Assembly: GCA_026786065.1 (NCBI GenBank)
Contig: JAJAYS010000334.1
Location: 1 to 6,280, forward strand
Reading direction: 5' to 3'
DNA from: Polaromonas sp.
GTDB lineage: Bacteria; Pseudomonadota; Gammaproteobacteria; Burkholderiales; Burkholderiaceae_C
Length of the DNA: 6,280 nucleotides
A program made the position numbers and the translations under genes. Shown piece after piece: positions 1 to 6,280 of the stretch. Position 1 is the first letter of the stretch. Every line of letters begins with the position of its first letter. The notes below the pieces were generated by a model. It was not told where the DNA came from. It was given only the letters and a program-made list of their open reading frames with translations, and searched no databases.

Positions 1-117
1 CTGGCACAAGCCACCCGGCACTCAATTAAGACGTCAGCATGTTTAGTCGGCCCGGTTTCCACTTCTGAAGGGCGCCGGGCTTGCGCGCAGCGCCAGCCGG
101 GATAATCCATTTCCACT

Positions 118-2043
<1,926 letters not shown>

Positions 2044-2106
2044 GCCTGGTTCAAGACGCCGGTGCAGCAAAAGATCCCCTCGGGGCCTACAGAAATTTTA
2101 GCGGGA

Positions 2107-2158
2107 CGACCGCAGTTTTAAGGTCGAAGCGAAGCGCGTCTTCGCTACAGTAAACTGC
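2107..2158 (+). promoter_or_regulatory. Structured leader with overlapping inverted repeats before the PLD gene
   Basis: Three perfect inverted repeats lie within 52 bases of the uup/PLD intergenic region. CGACC (2107-2111) pairs with GGTCG (2122-2126). AGCGAAG (2128-2134) pairs with CTTCGCT (2140-2146) around a 5-base loop. GCAGTTT (2112-2118), in the loop of the first hairpin, pairs with AAACTGC (2152-2158), which ends three bases before the ATG at 2162. The third pairing crosses the first, so the RNA could form a pseudoknot or switch between two folds. No T tract follows, so this does not look like an intrinsic terminator. A regulatory role is inference; it could also be a protein-binding DNA palindrome or chance in GC-rich DNA. 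Confidence 0.35.
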
Positions 2159-2206
2159 ACCATGCGGACCCTGATTGCGACGCGACCAGCCGCGCCGGTG
2201 CTGAAG

Positions 2207-2214
2207 TTTTTTTT
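2207..2214 (+). repeat. T8 homopolymer tract between two candidate starts
   Basis: Eight consecutive T residues lie between the upstream in-frame ATG (2162) and the preferred ATG pair (2225/2228) of the phospholipase D-like gene. If translation began at 2162, slippage here would shift the frame; if it begins at 2225, the tract is leader sequence. A weak CAGC/GCTG pairing precedes it, not enough to call an intrinsic terminator. Confidence 0.5.
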
Positions 2215-2224
2215 GACTCGACGA

Positions 2225-3967
2225 ATGATGCGGGCGCGGAGCTTTTTGGCTGCGGTGTGCCTTGGCCTTGCTGGGTGCGCGTCGCTCCCCGCGAACGTTG
2301 ATCGCCCCATCTCGACCGCGTTAGCAAACCCTGAGAGCACCCCGCTGGGCCGCGTCATAGCAGCCCGTGCTGCGGCGTCCGGCACGCGCAACGATTCGGC
2401 CTTTGCACTTGTGAGCAGCGCCGAACTCGCTTTCACCAGCCGAATGGAGCTCATCAAGGCCGCGCAGAAGACGCTGGATATCCAGTACTACGCCATCCAC
2501 GCCGACGAAACGACCGATCGCCTTTTTGATGCGCTGCGCGAAGCCGGTGCCCGTGGGGTTCGCATCCGCATCTTGCTGGATGACTTCAACACGTCGGGCA
2601 AGAACGCAAAAGTCCTCAAACTGGCGTTTGAGAGAAACACCGAGATGCGCCTGTTCAACCCGCTGCCTGGTGGGCGCAGCTCGCTGCTGCTTCGCATCAT
2701 TAGCAACCTGAAGGATGTGGACCGCATCCAGCGGCGCATGCACAACAAGATTTTCGTGGCCGACCACACGGTTGCCATCGCCGGTGGCCGGAATTTGGGT
2801 GAAACGTACTTTGGTCAAAGCGCGGGGACCAACTTCATCGATGTGGACATCCTGGGCGCCGGCCGCATTGCGCGCGACCTCTCGCGCAGCTTTGACCAGT
2901 ACTGGAACCACCCAGGGGCGTATCCGGTGCATTCGCTGTTGTCAGAAAAAGAGGTAGCGAAGATCATGGAGCCGAGGGCGCCCGCGCCAGCCGGCACCGC
3001 GCCCCAGGTCGCCATCGCTGCTTCGGCCGACCTGCAAACCACGGGAGATGCGCAAGCCGATTCGGATGCAGCGGCGGTCGCGCTCATGCCCATGTTGCCC
3101 ATTGCGCCCAGCGCGCGCCCGCCGACCGACCAGCCCGCAGAAAATCGGACGCGATCGGCCCGCACGGTAACTTCCCCGACCGGCGAGGTGACCACACTCC
3201 CGGCACTCCCGGAGTCAACCGATCTGAGCAAGTTGAACTGGGTTTGGGCCCCTTCGGTGATGCTGGTGGACAAAGCAGACAAGATTGCCGCAGACGCCGA
3301 CAGTGTGGAAGAGGCGCAAGAAACAGCGGTGGACGGCTTGCTGCAGCTTATGTCGCAGGCGAACAAAGATCTGCTTATCGTCACCCCTTACTTCGTGCCT
3401 GGCGAACGCATGATGAAGCAGTTCGCCGCGATCCGTCAGCGGGGCGTGCGCGTGCGCGTGCTGACCAACTCACTGGCTTCGAACGACGCACCTGCGGCGC
3501 ATATGGGCTATGCGCGCTACCGGGAGGCGCTGCTGGGCCTTGGTGTCGAACTGTATGAAATGCGGGCCGAACAACCCAGCTCCGTCGGTACGCTGGGTTC
3601 TTTGGGCGGCTCGCTTGGCAGCTCTACCGGGGGCTCCAATGCCAGCCTGCATGCGAAGGTAGTAGTGGCCGATGACCGCATCCTCGTGGTGGGCTCCATG
3701 AACCTGGACCTGCGCTCGCAATTGCAAAACAGCGAGGTCGCCATCGTCATCCGCAGCCGGGCGCTGTCTGCGCAGGCCACGCGCCTAATCGAACCTGCGC
3801 TTTCCCAGGGTGCCTACCAGGTCGAGCTGGACGAATTTGGCAAGCTGGTTTGGCGCGCGCCGCAAGGTTCGATGCTCGGTGATTCCGCAAGCGAACCCGA
3901 CACGAGTGCCGCTTTGCGATTGCTGATCAAGCTGATTGGACCCTTCGCACCCGAAGAGATGCTGTAG
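2225..3967 (+). CDS. Cardiolipin synthase C-like / phospholipase D family lipoprotein
   Basis: This is a 580-residue phospholipase D superfamily enzyme with two HKD motifs: H173-x-K175-x4-D180 followed by GGRN (187-190), and H476-x-K478-x4-D483 followed by GSMN (490-493). The sequence around the first motif (RRMHNKIFVAD, then GETYFG) resembles E. coli ClsC (YmdC), which makes cardiolipin from phosphatidylglycerol and phosphatidylethanolamine; hydrolytic phospholipase D activity is the alternative. The start at 2225 is preferred because it gives a compact lipoprotein signal: MMRAR, a short hydrophobic stretch, then lipobox LAGC with Cys18. This predicts a periplasm-facing lipid-anchored protein. 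Starting at 2162 would add 21 residues and leave an unusually long n-region; neither start has a clear Shine-Dalgarno site, and 2228 is also possible. At 580 residues it is longer than ClsC (about 473), mostly through an Ala/Pro-rich insert (about 248-332) between the catalytic halves and a Gly/Ser loop (about 452-472) before the second HKD. Both active sites look intact. It follows uup on the same strand after a gap of 181 bases, so co-transcription is uncertain. Confidence 0.9.
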   Translation: MMRARSFLAAVCLGLAGCASLPANVDRPISTALANPESTPLGRVIAARAAASGTRNDSAFALVSSAELAFTSRMELIKAAQKTLDIQYYAIHADETTDRLFDALREAGARGVRIRILLDDFNTSGKNAKVLKLAFERNTEMRLFNPLPGGRSSLLLRIISNLKDVDRIQRRMHNKIFVADHTVAIAGGRNLGETYFGQSAGTNFIDVDILGAGRIARDLSRSFDQYWNHPGAYPVHSLLSEKEVAKIMEPRAPAPAGTAPQVAIAASADLQTTGDAQADSDAAAVALMPMLPIAPSARPPTDQPAENRTRSARTVTSPTGEVTTLPALPESTDLSKLNWVWAPSVMLVDKADKIAADADSVEEAQETAVDGLLQLMSQANKDLLIVTPYFVPGERMMKQFAAIRQRGVRVRVLTNSLASNDAPAAHMGYARYREALLGLGVELYEMRAEQPSSVGTLGSLGGSLGSSTGGSNASLHAKVVVADDRILVVGSMNLDLRSQLQNSEVAIVIRSRALSAQATRLIEPALSQGAYQVELDEFGKLVWRAPQGSMLGDSASEPDTSAALRLLIKLIGPFAPEEML

Positions 3968-4033
3968 TTGGTGGCCCGGCCCTGCACAGGCCCGCGTAAA
4001 AGTGCTTCGCAGGCACACATGCGCCAGACTGTC

Positions 4034-4104
4034 GCTATTTTTTTTATAGCTTTTTACGCCCGTATATATTGGCTTTAAAGCCGATTACATACTAAAGCAC
4101 GGGC
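4034..4104. repeat. AT-rich palindromic intergenic element, probably a dispersed repeat
   Basis: This AT-rich block sits between two convergent genes and contrasts with the GC-rich flanks. It begins with GCTAT (4034-4038) and ATAGC (4046-4050) around seven T residues. It contains the perfect 12-base palindrome GGCTTTAAAGCC (4071-4082), enclosed by GCCCGT (4058-4063) and its complement ACGGGC (4099-4104). From memory, a motif of the form T-run, ATAGC, GCGC or CGCCCG, then a TATTGG-CT palindrome recurs between genes in Comamonadaceae genomes. The copy number in this genome cannot be seen from one window. It may help terminate transcription from either side, but that is inference. Confidence 0.5.
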
Positions 4105-4123
4105 TAGCTTATCGAAAAGCCCG
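4100..4123. other. Hairpin between convergent genes
   Basis: CGGGCT (4100-4105) is complementary to AGCCCG (4118-4123) across a 12-base loop. Its left arm overlaps ACGGGC (4099-4104), which can instead pair with GCCCGT at 4058-4063, so the two stems exclude each other. Neither strand has a proper T tract after the stem, so it is at most an imperfect bidirectional terminator. Confidence 0.35.
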
Positions 4124-4141
4124 AAGCCTAGTCGCGTCTGA

Positions 4142-4156
4142 CAGGCGCACCGCCTG
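4142..4156 (-). terminator. Compact hairpin just after the DUF11 gene stop
   Basis: CAGGCG (4142-4147) and CGCCTG (4151-4156) form a perfect 6-base-pair GC-rich stem with a 3-base loop. It lies 17 bases beyond the stop codon of the minus-strand DUF11 gene, where a terminator or an mRNA 3'-end stabilising hairpin is expected. No U tract follows on the minus strand, so it is not a canonical intrinsic terminator; an RNA-stabilising or Rho-assisted role is possible. Confidence 0.3.
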
Positions 4157-4173
4157 GGCCGGCAAACCGTTCG

Positions 4174-6280
4174 CTATTGGTTGACCTGGACCCGATAGGT
4201 CACCGTCAATTGCGCGCTGGGCGCCAGCGAGCCGGTGAAGGTCCACTGAAGGGCCCCCTGTCCGCCCACTGCTGGCTGCACCGTGACGCTGCAGGCCGTG
4301 ATATTGGATGGCAAAGGCGGAGGCGTCGGGCAGGCGGCCGACACATAGGTGGTGAACGCCGGCGTCGCGTCGTTCACCACCAGCGCGTTGATGCTTTGGG
4401 TGCCGTTGTTGACCGCGTTCAGGCTGTACAACAAGGTGTCTCCTGGCGCCGCATTGACCGACCGCGCCCCTGCGCCGCCCTGCGTGACGTTGCTGACGAG
4501 TTTATTCAGCACCAGAGCCGCCGCCTGGCCGATGGTGGTCACGTCGGTCACTGTGGCGGAAGCATTAAGGGCGGGCGAGGCGCCGGTATAGACAAAAGCG
4601 GCGGTCAGGGTCACGGTGTTCTGCGCGCCCAGCAGCGCGCCGGCCGGAACAAACTGCTTGACGATCAGGCAGAGCCTCTGGCGGGCCGTGACGGTGATTG
4701 CGGCGGTAATTTGCGGCTCAGTTGCGTCGAGCGTGCCGTCGCAGTTGCTGTCCTGGTACAAAACCTGGCTCCAGGCGAGCCCAGTGGGGGTTGCGACGTT
4801 TGCTAGCGAAAAGGTCACCGAGCCCGCGCTGCCGGGTGTGAAGACGTGATCGTAGAAAACCGGATTACCGGATTGGGCGTATTGAACGCCATTTGGCGCC
4901 AGCGAATTAGGCGGAACGAGGCCGAAATTGGCACCCGAATAGTTTTGTCCGGCGGCCGGCGTGTAGGTTACGTTGGGACGCGTGTACGTGCCACCAGTGG
5001 TGCCGGGCGAGCCGCCAATGGCGAGGTAGCCGGCCGGGCCAGCTGGTGCGACGACCAGGGTGCCGGTCGCCGTGGCGGGTATCCACAACACATAGCTGCC
5101 GTTGGCTTCGGTAACGGTGCTGTCGATTAGGTCCAGGCCAATGCTGGCGCGCAGCGTTACGCCGGCAAGGCCGGGTTCGGTACCGGCGCGCAGGCCGTTG
5201 TTGGCCGCGGTGCTGCCGACGCCCGTATCGGCAAACACCTCGCCGGTCAGACGGGAGCCGGCGAAGAAGCCGAAGTCTTGCGGTGGCGGAACCATCGGGG
5301 TGACGCTGAACTGAATGATGCCGGTGCCATTTTCGGTACCGACCGTGCCGGCTGGCAATGCGGGCGTGATGTCCGGCAGCGTAGCGTTGTCGTCGAGGAT
5401 CAGGCAGTAGTCGCCCTGCGCGACGGCGGGGAGCGAATACGCGCCCGTCGATACATTGACCGAAGCCGAGGCAGTAGCGGGTCCGGAACAGGTCGCACCG
5501 CTGCGGGCCGAGAGTTTCACAAATCGCGTGCCGCCAACGCCCGGCTCGCTAATTTCGAAATTGGCGTTGTGGTTGGCATCAAAGTAAACACTGCCCCTGA
5601 TCGCGACCGTCACGCCGCTGACCACTGGCGCGGCGCAACCAGCGGTGGGCACGTTGGCGCCGGTACACGTAGTTGGCACCGGCGGATTGGTCGCGCCGGT
5701 CGGATCGACCGACGCATAGTTGGTCACGCCGGCATTGGTCGTCGGTGCAACGGTGATCTGCAAAGCCGATGTGCCGCCGGCGGCTGCGATGGTACCGCTG
5801 AAATTGCAGGTGATCAGCGTGCCGCCAGAGTTCGGCGCGGCAGCGCAGGTCCATCCGGTGCCACTGCTGCTGACGTAGGTCATGTTGGCCGGCAACTGGT
5901 CGAGCACGCGGGCCGAATTGGCCGGATAGACGCCGGTATTGCTGACGGTCAGGGTGTAGATGCTGTTGCTGCCAGCAGCTAAAGCTGGAGATGGCTGCGA
6001 CTTGGCCAGGTTGAGTACTGGAAAGCGCGGCGTGATGATGACCGAGCCGTTGCCGCCCGTAATGCCGCGCGGGTTGTTTCCCGCGCTGGGGTTGCTCGGC
6101 GCGCCCGAGCCGCCCGCGCCCCCTCCAGCGCCCGTCACCGTGAAACCCGTAATAGCCGCGGTTCGGCAAGAGGACCCCGCGCCGGCCGCTGCGCCGTTGT
6201 TCGTGCCCGAACTGTCGTTGTGCACACTGCCGCCGACCCCACCCGGGCAACCGCCGCCGCCGCCGCCGCCGCCACCGCCA
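4174..6280 (-). CDS. Secreted modular DUF11 / SdrD B-like repeat protein, N-terminus outside window
   Basis: The frame ends at TAG (4176-4174) and stays open to the right edge, so this is a 3' portion of at least 701 residues. Numbering is from the GTG at 6225, which is probably internal. A glycine-rich segment (upstream to about 65, including ten Gly in a row and GGNGSVIIT) is followed by a DUF11 domain (about 70-175), two SdrD B-like domains (about 208-320, opening GSVYFDANHN; about 324-436, opening GEVFADTG), a beta-rich domain (about 440-565) and a terminal DUF11 domain (about 570-682). Residues 492-503 (DSNCDGTLDATE) fit the EF-hand calcium-loop pattern; 216-227 is a poorer match. Cysteines fall in close pairs in each module (127/140, 187/197, 246/274, 495/519, 632/645), suggesting disulfides in an exported protein. 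The C-terminus ends at VQVNQ straight after DUF11, with no LPXTG, PEP-CTERM, autotransporter or other anchor. The signal peptide would lie beyond the edge. DUF11/SdrD B proteins are known as surface or secreted structural proteins; adhesion is only a guess. It converges on the phospholipase D-like gene. Confidence 0.88.
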   Translation of the reverse strand, partial: GGGGGGGGGGCPGGVGGSVHNDSSGTNNGAAAGAGSSCRTAAITGFTVTGAGGGAGGSGAPSNPSAGNNPRGITGGNGSVIITPRFPVLNLAKSQPSPALAAGSNSIYTLTVSNTGVYPANSARVLDQLPANMTYVSSSGTGWTCAAAPNSGGTLITCNFSGTIAAAGGTSALQITVAPTTNAGVTNYASVDPTGATNPPVPTTCTGANVPTAGCAAPVVSGVTVAIRGSVYFDANHNANFEISEPGVGGTRFVKLSARSGATCSGPATASASVNVSTGAYSLPAVAQGDYCLILDDNATLPDITPALPAGTVGTENGTGIIQFSVTPMVPPPQDFGFFAGSRLTGEVFADTGVGSTAANNGLRAGTEPGLAGVTLRASIGLDLIDSTVTEANGSYVLWIPATATGTLVVAPAGPAGYLAIGGSPGTTGGTYTRPNVTYTPAAGQNYSGANFGLVPPNSLAPNGVQYAQSGNPVFYDHVFTPGSAGSVTFSLANVATPTGLAWSQVLYQDSNCDGTLDATEPQITAAITVTARQRLCLIVKQFVPAGALLGAQNTVTLTAAFVYTGASPALNASATVTDVTTIGQAAALVLNKLVSNVTQGGAGARSVNAAPGDTLLYSLNAVNNGTQSINALVVNDATPAFTTYVSAACPTPPPLPSNITACSVTVQPAVGGQGALQWTFTGSLAPSAQLTVTYRVQVNQ
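6251..6273. repeat. CCG trinucleotide repeat encoding polyglycine
   Basis: An uninterrupted CCG repeat of 23 bases (about 7.7 units) lies in the minus-strand DUF11 gene and is read as GGC codons. With adjacent GGT/GGC codons it makes at least ten consecutive glycines up to the window edge. Gains or losses of units keep the frame and would only change the length of the glycine run. Confidence 0.85.

Noticed and set aside
50..80. Inverted repeat GCCCGG/CCGGGC upstream of uup
   Set aside because: Six bases with a 19-base loop in GC-rich DNA is easily expected by chance, with no T tract or conserved context visible. I see no gene in 1-117.
81..106. Possible uup promoter: TTGCGC (81-86) and GATAAT (101-106)
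   Set aside because: The -10-like box is fair, but the spacer is only 14 bases and the -35 match is poor, so it is not annotated.
2076..2085. CCCC-TC-GGGG hairpin after uup as a terminator
   Set aside because: The stem is only three usable pairs with a four-base loop, and the following bases are not a T tract.
2183..2214. CAGC/GCTG pairing followed by T8 as an intrinsic terminator
   Set aside because: A four-base stem is too weak despite the good T tract, and the segment may be translated.
4001..4015. GTGC/GCAC hairpin after the phospholipase D-like gene as its terminator
   Set aside because: It has a four-base stem and the nearest T run begins more than 20 bases downstream.
4177..5982. 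Plus-strand open frames of 209 and 234 codons opposite the DUF11 gene
   Set aside because: They are antisense to a clear modular protein, rich in Arg/Gly from GC-rich antisense reading, and show no domain or start signal.
5579..6250. A 223-codon minus-strand frame overlapping the DUF11 gene
   Set aside because: It is a shifted reading of the same repeat-coding DNA, very rich in Arg, Gln and His without a recognisable fold; the DUF11 frame continues intact through the region, so no frameshift is implied.

Overview
The window reads as ordinary chromosomal DNA of a high-GC Gram-negative bacterium, most likely a beta-proteobacterium of the order Burkholderiales, perhaps near Comamonadaceae (Rhodoferax/Polaromonas-like). 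This is inferred from the style of the Uup protein, a ClsC-type phospholipase D lipoprotein, and an AT-rich intergenic element that resembles, from memory, a dispersed repeat of that family. No similarity search was possible.

Layout. 118-2043 (+) encodes a complete ABC-F ATPase of the Uup type, with two ATP-binding cassettes and a C-terminal coiled coil. After a leader rich in inverted repeats (2044-2224), 2225-3967 (+, possibly starting at 2162) encodes a secreted lipoprotein with two HKD motifs, a cardiolipin synthase C/phospholipase D-like enzyme carrying an unusual Ala/Pro-rich insert between its two halves. A 206-base convergent intergenic region (3968-4173) holds an AT-rich repeat-like element and several hairpins. 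From 4174 to the right edge, the minus strand carries the 3' part of a large secreted modular protein: a glycine-rich segment, DUF11, two SdrD-B-like domains, a beta domain with an EF-hand-like loop, and a terminal DUF11. Its N-terminus lies outside the window.

The three genes do not form an obvious pathway. Uup acts in the cytoplasm on ribosomes or DNA-associated processes, the phospholipase D-like protein probably acts on membrane phospholipids, and the DUF11 protein is probably exported or at the cell surface. I see no mobile element, phage, CRISPR array, tRNA or rRNA, and no convincing undescribed multi-gene system. The observations most worth checking are the structured leader before the phospholipase D gene, the ambiguous start beside a T8 tract, the intergenic repeat, and the domain-wise pairing of cysteines in the DUF11 protein.
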